A stretch of DNA of 64,000 bases from a virus. The notes under the pieces were generated by a model. That model saw only the letters and a list, made by a program, of their open reading frames with translations. It had not been told where the DNA came from and made no database searches. Below are positions 1 to 8,300 of the stretch, piece by piece. Made by a program: the position numbers and the translations under genes. The DNA lies in IMG/VR virus record IMGVR_UViG_3300046694_000296, positions 1 through 64,000 of that record; one strand, 5' to 3'. The stretch's first letter is position 1. Each line of letters begins with the position of its first letter.

Positions 1-1
1 C

Positions 2-760
2 ACCCTGCCGGACGCAGAGTTCTACGACGTGAACGACGAGCTGGATGAATCGGCTGGCACGTTCACCGAGGTCGTGGCGAAGCTGCGCATCCTCGCTGGT
101 GACGTGGACGTCGACAAGTTCCTGCAGGAAACCGAGTCCGACACGAACGATCAGCGCGCAACGCAGATCGGTCTGAAGGCGAAGGCGGTTGCCCGCAAGT
201 TCAAGCGCACGATCGCCCAAGGCGACGCGACGGCCAACGCGAAGGAGTTCGACGGTCTGCCGAAGATGGTGTCGGCCGCTCAGACGCTCGACGCAGGCGG
301 TGCTGCAAACGGCGCGGCGCTCACGCTATCGATGCTCGATGAGCTCGGCGATGCGGTCATCAACGGCGCGGACGCATACGTGATGCGCCCGGGCACGATC
401 CGCGCATACCGCTCGTTGCTGTATGCAACCGGCGGCATCCAGCCGGCGATGGTCGAAGTGCCGAACTTCGGTCAGGCGATCCTCGGCCACAACGGTATCC
501 CGATTCTGCGTAACGACTTCCTGTCGAACGCGGAAACGAAGGGCACCAACACGAACACCTGTTCGGTGTATGCAGTGCGCCTGAACGAACTGGATGGCTT
601 TCACGGCCTCTGGGGCGGCAAGCAAGCGGGTATCCGCGTCGAGGACATCGGCACGGTGCAGAACAAGGACGCAGACCGCATCCGCGTGAAGTGGTATTGC
701 GGTTCGGCGCTGAAGAGCACCCGCTCGCTGGCGCGTCTGCGCGGCGTGACGAACGTCTAA
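2..760 (+). CDS. Major capsid protein, C-terminal part (5' end outside window)
   Basis: The frame is already open at base 2, so the gene starts upstream and the GTG at 29 is not its true start. About 250 residues are visible. The composition, the stretch of moderate-length loops and the ending in a basic strand (SLARLRGV) suit an HK97-fold coat protein; this is family-level recognition, not a motif match. It is followed by connector, tail-completion and tail-tube genes in the usual siphovirus order, which supports the call. Gene end is at TAA 758-760, 14 bases before the first copy of the dispersed palindrome. Confidence 0.75.
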   Translation, partial: TLPDAEFYDVNDELDESAGTFTEVVAKLRILAGDVDVDKFLQETESDTNDQRATQIGLKAKAVARKFKRTIAQGDATANAKEFDGLPKMVSAAQTLDAGGAANGAALTLSMLDELGDAVINGADAYVMRPGTIRAYRSLLYATGGIQPAMVEVPNFGQAILGHNGIPILRNDFLSNAETKGTNTNTCSVYAVRLNELDGFHGLWGGKQAGIRVEDIGTVQNKDADRIRVKWYCGSALKSTRSLARLRGVTNV

Positions 761-776
761 ACTTCGTCTGCGAAGG

Positions 777-794
777 TAAGTCACCCGTGACTTA
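777..794 (+). promoter_or_regulatory. Dispersed palindrome, copy 1 (perfect)
   Basis: TAAGTCACCCGTGACTTA is a perfect inverted repeat; with flanking bases the arms are 10 bp (775-784 and 787-796) around CC. Unlike later copies it runs into TACCTAGCG instead of a TATACT box, and a strong terminator follows 14 bases later. Confidence 0.75.
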
Positions 795-807
795 CCTAGC
801 GTAAAAT

Positions 808-838
808 AAAGGGCGTGGGCTTCGGCTCATGCCCTTTT
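808..838 (+). terminator. Rho-independent terminator or attenuator with UUCG loop
   Basis: A 13-bp stem (808-820 with 825-837, two G-U pairs) closes a TTCG tetraloop, and its 3' side merges into TTTT (835-838). It sits between palindrome copy 1 and the next gene's ribosome site, so it either ends the capsid transcript or attenuates transcription that starts at the palindrome. Confidence 0.8.
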
Positions 839-856
839 GCACATCAGGAGTCACAT

Positions 857-1330
857 ATGAAGATCAAGATGGTCCAGCCGGGCTACGAGCAGTTCACGGG
901 CAACTTTGGCGGCGTCGAGTTCGTCGATGGCGTCTCGGTGGTCGATGTCGCGCCGATGATCGCGACGCGCATCGCCAACGTCGTGCGGGTCGAGAACGCC
1001 GAAAATGGCGTGAACCCGTCGGCCTCGCAAACGGCGCTCGACAGCTACTCGACGCCGATGGCGTTGCGCCCGCAAGATGTCCCGGCCGCCAAGCCCCAGA
1101 AATACACCGAAGCCGAGCTCGAAGTGATCGCCAGCAAGGAAGGCATCAAGGGCGTGCGCAAGATCGGCGATACGTTCGGCGTGAAGGCGACCGGCATCGC
1201 CGAGCTGATCGCGCTCATCCTGCGCGCGCAGGCGCCGGACGAGAAGGCCGACTTCCTGGGCGAAGTGCCCTCGGACGTCGTGAAGGCAGAAGAGCCGGTC
1301 GTCGAAACGCCGGCCCCAGCCGCGGAGTAA
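857..1330 (+). CDS. Small head-region structural protein, unknown
   Basis: 157 residues. The ATG at 857 is preceded by AGGAG at 847-851 at normal spacing, so the longer frame beginning at 815 (inside the terminator) is rejected. The middle carries a helical segment (about residues 94-127: YTEAELEVIASKEGIKGVRK) resembling the SAP/Rho-N-like helix pairs seen in small capsid-adjacent proteins, and the tail is Ala/Pro/Glu rich. Position directly after the coat protein suggests a head decoration or connector role; function is not recognised from sequence. Confidence 0.6.
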   Translation: MKIKMVQPGYEQFTGNFGGVEFVDGVSVVDVAPMIATRIANVVRVENAENGVNPSASQTALDSYSTPMALRPQDVPAAKPQKYTEAELEVIASKEGIKGVRKIGDTFGVKATGIAELIALILRAQAPDEKADFLGEVPSDVVKAEEPVVETPAPAAE

Positions 1331-1333
1331 GAC

Positions 1334-2122
1334 ATGGAACGGTATCTCGCCGCAGCGGACGTGAGCGTGACGATCGCGCTCGTGGATAGTGCGGGCAACG
1401 CGTTCACGCCGTCCTCGGCGAGCTACCGCGTGCTCGATGAAGAGGGCACGGCGCTGCTCGAAGCGGCGCCCGTGCCTTACCTGGACCCGAACGGCGGCCC
1501 GCTCGGGATTCTGATTGGCGCCGATCTGAACGTGCTGCCAGCGGGCGCCGTGCGCGCGCTGCGCGTGGTGGAGGTCATTGCGAAGACCGACGCCGGCACG
1601 CGTCTGGTCACCCAGAGCTACATGATCGAGGCGAGCGAGCCGCTCGTTGTCGGCGTCAACTCGTTTCAGACCATCACGAAGGCCGAATTCGTCGCGATGG
1701 ACATTCCGAACCTGCCGGGCTGGACGGCCGCCGACCGGGCCGCGCGCGCCGCCGCGCTGATCCAGGCCCGTGAGAACCTCGGCCAGCTGCGCTACCGTTA
1801 CCGGTTCGACGACAACTGGATGAACTACGTGATGCCGGAGTTCGCGCTCTACTCGATCACGACACTCACGCCCGAGGAATACCTGGGGCTGCCCGCGCCG
1901 TTTCGCCGCAACCTCGAACGCGCACAGGTAATCGAGGCCGACGACCTGCTTAACGCCGACCCGGTGCTGGAGAAGCGGCGCGCGGGCATCGTCTCCGAGA
2001 CGGTGGGCGACTCGACCACCTCCTTTAACCCCGTGCGACCCAACCGCGGCCTCGTGTGCCCGCGCGCCATGCAGGAGATGACGCGCTACGTGCTGCGCCG
2101 CACCCGCCTGAGCCGAGTATGA
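1334..2122 (+). CDS. Probable head-tail connector protein
   Basis: 262 residues, starting 3 bases after the previous stop and ending in a 4-base ATGA overlap with the next gene, so it belongs to one translationally coupled operon. The N-terminal 110 residues look beta-rich; the C-terminal half is helical with a paired Arg/Tyr segment (LRYRYRFDDNW). In siphovirus order this slot is normally a connector or adaptor. No catalytic motif is visible; the call rests mainly on position. Confidence 0.5.
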   Translation: MERYLAAADVSVTIALVDSAGNAFTPSSASYRVLDEEGTALLEAAPVPYLDPNGGPLGILIGADLNVLPAGAVRALRVVEVIAKTDAGTRLVTQSYMIEASEPLVVGVNSFQTITKAEFVAMDIPNLPGWTAADRAARAAALIQARENLGQLRYRYRFDDNWMNYVMPEFALYSITTLTPEEYLGLPAPFRRNLERAQVIEADDLLNADPVLEKRRAGIVSETVGDSTTSFNPVRPNRGLVCPRAMQEMTRYVLRRTRLSRV

Positions 2123-2880
2123 AAAACGTCATCATCGACACGATGGGCGAGTTCGCCGCATCGCAGATCATCGGATACCAGAGCGCGCTCGCGGGCCTGG
2201 TCACCGAGGCCATGAACCCGAACCCGCAGCCGCGGCGCGTGCTGCTCGCGACCATCCAGCGCATGCAGGCGACTACGCTCACGGCGCTCGCCGCGGTGTT
2301 CGACACAGCCGTCACCGATGTCGCGCACAGCGCGGTCGTGAACGCCTACCCCGACACGCCCGATCACGTCGCGGCACAGGTCGCGACCGACGCGCGCGCC
2401 ACGCGCGACGCCGCGCTTGGCACCGTCTCGCAGGCGCTCGCCCGGGATGCAGAGGTCGCGCACGGTCGGATTCGTGACTTTCATCTGAAGGTTGAGATGC
2501 TGCTCGCCGCGGGCGGACGTGGCTACAGCTCGGCGGTGATTGCCGCGGGCATCAGCGAGCGCACGCGCGGCATCACCTTCGGGCAGACCGACACGCTGGG
2601 GCGCCGCTGGAAGAGCTCGCAATTCGTCTCCGCGACGCTCAAGGGCGCCTTGCAGGGCATCTACGCAGACGCGTTCGTGCGCGCCGCCGCAGCGCACGGG
2701 GCAAGCTCGGTCGCGCTGCAGTATGCGGACCCCGAGCACGAGGGTCACGGGCAGATCATCCCGTTTGCCGAGAGCGACGACGCGCCCGGGTATCTGTCCC
2801 TGCGCAACGAGCTTTTTCATCCGAACTCGCGCGCGACGCTCGCGCGGGTGGAAGGGGGCGGCGATGTTCCGGGGCAATAA
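2119..2880 (+). CDS. Virion morphogenesis protein, unknown
   Basis: 253 residues. The ATG at 2119 overlaps the preceding stop (ATGA) and is chosen over the in-frame start at 2056 that would overlap more. The first 135 residues are predicted helical and Ala-rich; the C-terminal part ends with an HPNSRATL-like sequence that faintly recalls the histidine segment at the end of SPP1 gp7-type head morphogenesis proteins. It overlaps the next gene by 17 bases. Treat as an unassigned head/connector component. Confidence 0.5.
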   Translation: MKNVIIDTMGEFAASQIIGYQSALAGLVTEAMNPNPQPRRVLLATIQRMQATTLTALAAVFDTAVTDVAHSAVVNAYPDTPDHVAAQVATDARATRDAALGTVSQALARDAEVAHGRIRDFHLKVEMLLAAGGRGYSSAVIAAGISERTRGITFGQTDTLGRRWKSSQFVSATLKGALQGIYADAFVRAAAAHGASSVALQYADPEHEGHGQIIPFAESDDAPGYLSLRNELFHPNSRATLARVEGGGDVPGQ

Positions 2881-3205
2881 AAACTGCCAGATCGCGCTGG
2901 CCGGCGAGCGCAACCTCTACGGCGAGGAGACGCCCGGCACGAGCAAGACCGAGCGCTGCGCGGTTGTGGAACTCGTCCAGAAGGTGTCGGTGACCAACCA
3001 GCGCTCGCAGATGGCGGGCTCGATGGCGCACGCCGAGGATCTCGGGGTCACCGCCAAGATCAAGCTGGAGCCTGGCACGACGGCCGTGCTCGGCGCGCAA
3101 CTCACGGTCGATGGGGTGGCGCTGCGCATCGTCTCGATCACGCCGAAGAACACCACCTTCGGGCGCCTGGACCACTACGACGTGGAGTGCGCGCCGTGGG
3201 CCTAG
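2864..3205 (+). CDS. Head-closure / adaptor-type protein
   Basis: 113 residues, beginning inside the end of the previous gene (ATG at 2864, stop of the neighbour at 2880). The sequence is short and beta-rich, ending in a strand-turn-strand (VDGVALRIVSITPKN) like small stopper proteins that sit between connector and tail. Size and place just before an HK97 gp10-like gene fit a head-closure role; no diagnostic motif is visible, so this is an inference from order. Confidence 0.5.
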   Translation: MFRGNKNCQIALAGERNLYGEETPGTSKTERCAVVELVQKVSVTNQRSQMAGSMAHAEDLGVTAKIKLEPGTTAVLGAQLTVDGVALRIVSITPKNTTFGRLDHYDVECAPWA

Positions 3206-3654
3206 TCAAAAGCAACTTCAACCCGGAGCTGCTGGCGGTGAAGCTGAACCGCACGGGTGACACTGCCGCGCGCAAGATTCTCGCGGTCATGCGCGAGGAG
3301 GGCGACCGTATCGTCGAAGAGGCGCGCGCGAACGCGCCGGTCGATGACGGCGAGCTCGAGGAGGCCATCGAAGCGGTCGAGAACCGCAGCGGCGCCAACG
3401 GCCGCGTGGTGGTCACCGTGCAGGTCGATCCGAGCGCCGTCGATAGCAAAGGCACGCCCGTCATGCAATACGCGCGGGTGATGCACGAAGCACTCGCGCC
3501 CTACGGCACGGGCGCATTCAGCCTCGGGCCCGCCTCGCGCGCGAAGGATGGCGGCGGCGGGCGCGTCGGGGGCAAGTTCATGGAGCGCGCGATGCGTTCG
3601 CGCATTGGCGAGATGGGCAAGAGAGTCAAGCAGATCGTGAAGGAGTCGGCGTAA
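3196..3654 (+). CDS. HK97 gp10-like tail completion protein
   Basis: About 152 residues from GTG 3196 (GTG 3187 is the alternative, adding three residues); both overlap the previous stop. Family features are the helical N-terminus with RIVEEARANAPVDDGEL, the YARVMHE segment near the middle, a glycine-rich GPASRAKDGGGG stretch and the GGKFMERAM helix, which together match the HK97 gp10 family of head-tail joining/tail completion proteins. Ends in TAATG coupling with the next gene. Confidence 0.75.
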   Translation: MGLVKSNFNPELLAVKLNRTGDTAARKILAVMREEGDRIVEEARANAPVDDGELEEAIEAVENRSGANGRVVVTVQVDPSAVDSKGTPVMQYARVMHEALAPYGTGAFSLGPASRAKDGGGGRVGGKFMERAMRSRIGEMGKRVKQIVKESA

Positions 3655-4040
3655 TGCACCTGGAACCGATTGCGGCGTTGCTCGAGCAGGAAGGCATCGG
3701 CACGCGCGCGAAGACGATTTTCATCAACACGATGCGCCTCGAGGACACGGGCATCCTCCTCAAGCCCGACTACCGGGGCACGGCGATCGACCCGGAGCTG
3801 CCGGGCTACTTCAAGGGCAGCTTTGCGCTCGTCGTGCGCGCGAAGAGCTACTCGGCGGGCGCGGCGCTTATCAAGCGGGCGATGGACGCGCTCTGGATCG
3901 AGGGCGAGACGACGCTCGCAGACGGCATGCTGGTCAAGTGGTGCCGCGCACGCACGCTGCCGATCAACTACCCGGTGCCGGCCTCGGGCGTCACCGAGTT
4001 CGTGGCTAACATTGACTGTTGCTATGTCGAGCCTGTATAG
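3654..4040 (+). CDS. Tail terminator / minor capsid-type protein
   Basis: 128 residues. The opening helix (LEPIAALLEQEGIG), the loop DTGILLKPDYRGTAIDPELPGYFKG and the C-terminal strand VANIDCCYVEPV match the small phage proteins annotated as minor capsid or tail terminator that cap the tail tube at the head end. It is coupled to the previous gene and is the last gene before the tail tube protein, the expected place for this role. Confidence 0.65.
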   Translation: MHLEPIAALLEQEGIGTRAKTIFINTMRLEDTGILLKPDYRGTAIDPELPGYFKGSFALVVRAKSYSAGAALIKRAMDALWIEGETTLADGMLVKWCRARTLPINYPVPASGVTEFVANIDCCYVEPV

Positions 4041-4041
4041 T

Positions 4042-4059
4042 TAAGCTACGAGTTACTTA
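4042..4059 (+). promoter_or_regulatory. Dispersed palindrome, copy 2
   Basis: TAAGCTACGAGTTACTTA lies in the 53-base gap before the tail tube gene. The left half also pairs with CGTAGCTT just downstream, giving an AAGCTACG/CGTAGCTT inverted repeat around the palindrome. Confidence 0.65.
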
Positions 4060-4093
4060 CCGTAGCTTGGTCCTCTTTGCAAAGGAGTTTTGA

Positions 4094-4609
4094 GTGGCAA
4101 GCGATACAAAGAACGTAAAGATGGGCGTCTGCCTGGTCTATTACAAGGGCGTGGATCTGGGCTACACCCAGGGCGGCGTCCAAGTGACCGTGACCACGGA
4201 AACGCACAAGACGAACGTGGACCAGTTCGGCAAGACCACCGTCAACGAGCAGATCATGAGCCGTGACGTGTCGGTGAAGGTGCCCTTGGCGGAAACCACG
4301 CTGGAAAACCTCGTCACGACCATGCCGGGCGCGACGATCAGTGGCACGGGCTCGGACAAGAAGGCGATCGTCACGACCGGCGTGGGCGTGTCCCTGCTCG
4401 ATCTGGCGGGCGAACTGCGTCTGCACCCGAAGGGCATCCCGGCCGACGACTACAGCGAGGACTTCGTGATCCCGCTGGCGGCGACCTCGGGCGGCCTGAA
4501 CTTCGCCTACGAAGTCGAAAAGGAACGCATCTTCGACGTGACCTTCCAGGGCTACCCGGACCCGGCCACCGAAGAGCTGTTCCAGATCGGCGGCGCGCCG
4601 ACGCCGTAA
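4094..4609 (+). CDS. Major tail tube protein
   Basis: 171 residues from GTG 4094, preceded by AAAGGAG. The protein is beta-rich with regular alternation (GVQVTVTTETHKTNVDQFGKT, SVKVPLAETTLENL, FAYEVEKERIFDVTFQGYPD), typical of lambda gpV-like tube subunits that stack in hexameric rings around the tape measure. Standing alone between two palindrome copies, it may be transcribed separately at high level, as expected for an abundant subunit. The next genes are the tail chaperones and the tape measure. Confidence 0.75.
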   Translation: MASDTKNVKMGVCLVYYKGVDLGYTQGGVQVTVTTETHKTNVDQFGKTTVNEQIMSRDVSVKVPLAETTLENLVTTMPGATISGTGSDKKAIVTTGVGVSLLDLAGELRLHPKGIPADDYSEDFVIPLAATSGGLNFAYEVEKERIFDVTFQGYPDPATEELFQIGGAPTP

Positions 4610-4612
4610 GAA

Positions 4613-4630
4613 AAAGTTACGCGTTACTGA
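4613..4630 (+). promoter_or_regulatory. Dispersed palindrome, copy 3
   Basis: AAAGTTACGCGTTACTGA starts a few bases after the tail tube stop and is followed directly by the GGCCGGCG hairpin. Degenerate in the outer bases, but the central GTTACGCGTTAC is intact. Confidence 0.6.
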
Positions 4631-4634
4631 CCAA

Positions 4635-4653
4635 GGCCGGCGAAACGCCGGCC
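4635..4653 (+). terminator. GC-rich hairpin after tail tube gene
   Basis: GGCCGGCG (4635-4642) and CGCCGGCC (4646-4653) form an 8-bp stem with an AAA loop. No U-tract follows, so it may be an mRNA-stabilising 3'/5' hairpin rather than a strict terminator. Confidence 0.55.
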
Positions 4654-4674
4654 TGCCTACATCGGATACCCATC

Positions 4675-5016
4675 ATGAGCAACGTGAAAGTCCTGAATCT
4701 CGACACTCTGCCGACCAGCGCGCCGCAGCGCGTGGTGACCATCGGCGGCGTCGAATACCCGGTGAAAGAGATGGACGTCGAGGGCTTCATCGAGACGAAC
4801 CTCGCCGCCGACCGCCTGAAGGATCAAACCGACCCGAAGGTGCAGATCGAGGAAATGATCGCTTCGATCAAGCGCGCGGTGGAGATCCCCGACGCGGTGC
4901 TGAAAAAGCTTTCGCTGGAAAAGCTCGGCGTGCTGGTCGCCTTCCTGCGCGGTCTGTTCGACCCCGACAAGAAGGACGTCGAGGGCGCCGAAGGCGGAGA
5001 AGCTGAAAAAAACTGA
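4675..5016 (+). CDS. Tail assembly chaperone, short form (lambda gpG-like)
   Basis: 113 residues. Compact helical protein with an acidic C-terminus (DPDKKDVEGAEGGEAEKN). It lies between tail tube and tape measure and ends at TGA 5014 immediately after an A AAA AAC slippery heptamer. This is the arrangement of gpG, the chaperone that coats the tape measure protein during tail assembly. A fraction of ribosomes is expected to slip and make the longer product listed separately. Confidence 0.8.
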   Translation: MSNVKVLNLDTLPTSAPQRVVTIGGVEYPVKEMDVEGFIETNLAADRLKDQTDPKVQIEEMIASIKRAVEIPDAVLKKLSLEKLGVLVAFLRGLFDPDKKDVEGAEGGEAEKN

Positions 5017-5357
5017 CGCCGCCGGGTGAGGAGAAAGAGCAGGAGCTCGACTTTAGTCTGCTCTTCACCCGGGTTCAGCGGCATTACCGCATGACGTATT
5101 GGGAAGTGATGAGACTTCCCATTCGCGCTTTCTGGACCCTGAACCGCAACATCAACCGGCTGCTCGCGGAAGAAGACCTCCGCGCCCTGATGCTGCACAC
5201 GGCCCGCCAAAGCCGAGAGGGCGCGCAGGGCCATGAAACCAAGCTCCGAGCCGAGCTCTATCAGACGGAAGAGAAGCGATTCGATCCGCTGAACGAGGAA
5301 AGAGACGAAACGGGCTTCGCGGAGCTTAAGGCGATGGTGGCCCGTCCGACAAAGTGA
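4675..5357 (+). CDS. Tail assembly chaperone, -1 frameshift product (gpGT-like)
   Basis: The heptamer A AAA AAC at 5007-5013 is read as AAA AAC in the zero frame. Slipping one base back puts the ribosome into the frame of CTG 5013, which stays open through 5014-5090 and joins without a stop to the frame of the downstream reading frame ending at TGA 5357. The fused product would be about 227 residues: 113 from the first frame and 114 from the second. The extension begins LTPPGEEKEQ and contains LLFTRVQRHYRMTYWEVMRL, a T-like domain. An independent start at ATG 5091 is therefore unlikely. Confidence 0.85.
5007..5013 (+). promoter_or_regulatory. Programmed -1 ribosomal frameshift site
   Basis: A AAA AAC in phase with the upstream gene (codons AAA 5008, AAC 5011), with the zero-frame stop TGA directly behind it at 5014. 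Confidence 0.85.
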
Positions 5358-5369
5358 CACAGGACGAAG

Positions 5370-8300
5370 ATGGCAAGCAACCTCGAAAACATTGGCTACA
5401 ACCTGATTCTTGACGACTCGGGTTTTCGCGTCACGGCTCAATCGACCGCCGCCCAGCTGAAGGCGCTCGAAGCGCAGTTCGCGACCACGGGCCAGGGCGT
5501 GAAGGCCATCGAGGCGAAGATCAACTCGGCCGGGGTTGCTTTCCATCAGTGGGTCACCACCATCGGCGCGGTCAAGTTCGCGCTGATGGACATCGATAGC
5601 GTGTTCCTCTCGCTGCCGCGCTCGATCATGGACACCGCGGGCGAGCTGGAGAAGCTCACCACCGTCCTCAAGGGCCTCTCAACTGCTGCGACCGACGCCG
5701 GCCGTAACGCCGACGCCGCGCTCGGCAAGCAGTTCATCCTGAACCTCGAACAGAACGCGCCGTTCAAGCTCGGTGCGCTCACGGACGCGTTCGTCAAATT
5801 CAAGACGGTCGGTATCGACCCCACGAAGGGGTCGCTGGAAGCGCTCGTCAATCAGGTTGCCAAATACGGCGGCGGGTCCGAGCAGCTGAAGAGTGCGTCG
5901 CTCGCGATTCAGCAGATGGCGGGCAAGGGCACCGTCTCGCTGCAAGAGCTGCGCCTGCAGCTGTCGCAGGCGATTCCGAATGCCGCACAGGCAATGGCGA
6001 CCGGCATGGGCATGTCGATGGCCGCGCTCACCAAGGCGATCAGCACGGGCTCCGTGCAGTCGGCGGGCGCCATCAACAAGATGCTCGCGGTGTTTCAGAA
6101 CGACTCGATGGGGGCGGCCGCGCAGCAGATGCGCACCTGGCAGGGCGAAATCGAAAAGCTGAACGTGCGCTGGGAGCTTTTCAAGAACGACGTCGCCGAA
6201 GCTGGCATGTTCGACGCCGCGAAGGCCGAGCTCGAAGAGCTCATGAAGCTCTTCGGCACGCCGCAGGCAAAAGCGTGGGCGACCGACCTGTCCGCTTCGT
6301 TCACGACCCTCATCGGCCTCTTTCACAGTGGCCGGGAGGCGCTCACTGAATACCTTCCGCAGTTGGTGACGCTCGGCAAGGTGCTGCTCGCAGTGTTCGG
6401 CACGAACATGGTCGGGAACTTCCTGGCCGGCATGCGCAATGCGCTCGTGGGCATGAACGCATCGTGGCGCGAATACGCCGCCAACGCGATCATCGCTCAG
6501 GATGCGGTCGCGGCCAAGCAGCTGACGGTCACCGAGCAGATCCTCGCCGCTGACGCGCAGCGCCGCGCGAGCATCGCGCAGGAAAGCGAAATCCGGCAGG
6601 AAGCGCTCGCCAAAGAGATCGGCGACAACCAGAAGCTCATTGCGGCCAACGCCGAGCGCTATGCCGCCGCCGACGCCGCGCGTCACGAGGAGTATGCGAA
6701 GGAAGTCGCCAACAATGAGGCGGTTCTCGCGCAGAAGATTGCGCTCTTCGAGGAGCTGCAGGCGCGCGAAGTCGCCGCCACGCAGTTCGTTGTCGCCGAG
6801 CAATACAAGCGCGCCCAGATGGGCATGGCGAGCAACGCTGCGACCGCCGCCGAATACGCCGCGCAAGACGCCTATACCGCCAAGCTGGAACAGCGCCTCG
6901 CCTCGATGCGCGCGGAGATCGCGCTGCTCGAGCAGGAGACGGTCGCCATCCTCACGCGCAACAATGCGCTCAAGCAGGCGATCGCGCTCGAGACGGAAGC
7001 GATCGTGGCGACCAACGGGCTGACCGCGGCCACCAGCGCTGAAAACGCCGCGCTGGTTGCGAAAAACGCCGCGCTTGCGACTGCAATCACCGCCGAGCAG
7101 GCGGCCGTCGCCAATATGGCCGAGATGACGCGCGGCGCGGCGATGCTCGAGTCCGGCATCATGAAGCTCAAGTTTGCCTTCAACGCGATGGGCGGCTGGA
7201 TCACGGTCGTATCGGCCGCGATCATTGCCGGCATTGCGCTGTGGGAAAAGTATCGCGACACCGCCGCGCAGGCCGCGCGCGCCGCCGTCTCGGCTGCGAC
7301 GCTCAACAAGGCGATGCAGCAAAACAAGGTCACGCAGGGCCAGATCGACGACGCGGACTCGGGCATCAAGAACAAGAAGGCCGAGATCGGCAACATCGAC
7401 ACGCAAATCTCGATGCGCAAGTCGGGGCTGGACGAGCAAGGCAACTGGGTCGGCCGGGTGGGAGACGACGACCCCGAGATCAAGGCGCTGAAAGCCAAGC
7501 GCCAGGCATTGCAGGGCGAGGTGAACAGCCTCTCGGACGTGCGCAAGCAGGCGCAGAGCTCGCTCGACAAGGCGAATTCGGTGCTGGAGAGCCACGCTTA
7601 CGCGCAAGGGCTCCAGGAAAAGTCCGACGAGGAGCTGCGCACGCTGTCGGCTGCGCGTGCGAAGCGCATCGCCGACATTCAAGACGATTTCAAGGATCGC
7701 CTGAAGACGGTCAAGGTCGGCTCCGACCAGGAGAAGGCGATCCTGCAGCAGCAGGCCGACCAGTTGAAGGCGGTCGAGGTGGACATCACCGCGCAGCGCG
7801 TGGCAACGCTCACGCAACGCCGCGACGCGATCAACGATCAGATCAAGAAGGGCTTCGTCGGCAAGGATGCGCAGGCCCAGATGGCTGCGGCCGCGACCGA
7901 GCAAAAGCGCCTGAACGACGAGATTTCGCAGGCGCAGTCGAGCATCGACGCGCTCAACGCGCCCAACCAGATCGGCACGAAGGGTAAGAAGACCGGCAGC
8001 GCGAAGCCGCCGACGGACCTCTTTGCCAAGAAGAACGCCGACATCAGGTCGCAGCTCGAGCAGGCGAAGGCGCAGCTCGCCCAGATCGTCTCGGGCGCCT
8101 CCGAATACGACCAGATCCGCACGCAGGCTGAAGCGAAGATCCGCGCGCTCTGGGAAAACGGCGAACTCGACACGAAGGGTCACGGTAAGGATGCGAAGAA
8201 CACCCGGCCGGACTTCAACGGCTCCAAGGTGCAAGGGCTCATCGACGACGAGACGATGCTCCAAATCACGGAGAACGCCAAGCAGCAGATGGAGTCGCTC

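Noticed and set aside
5091-5357. Independent 88-residue gene starting at ATG 5091
   Set aside because: The frame is open back to the slippery heptamer and no ribosome site is near 5091, so it is better read as the frameshift extension.
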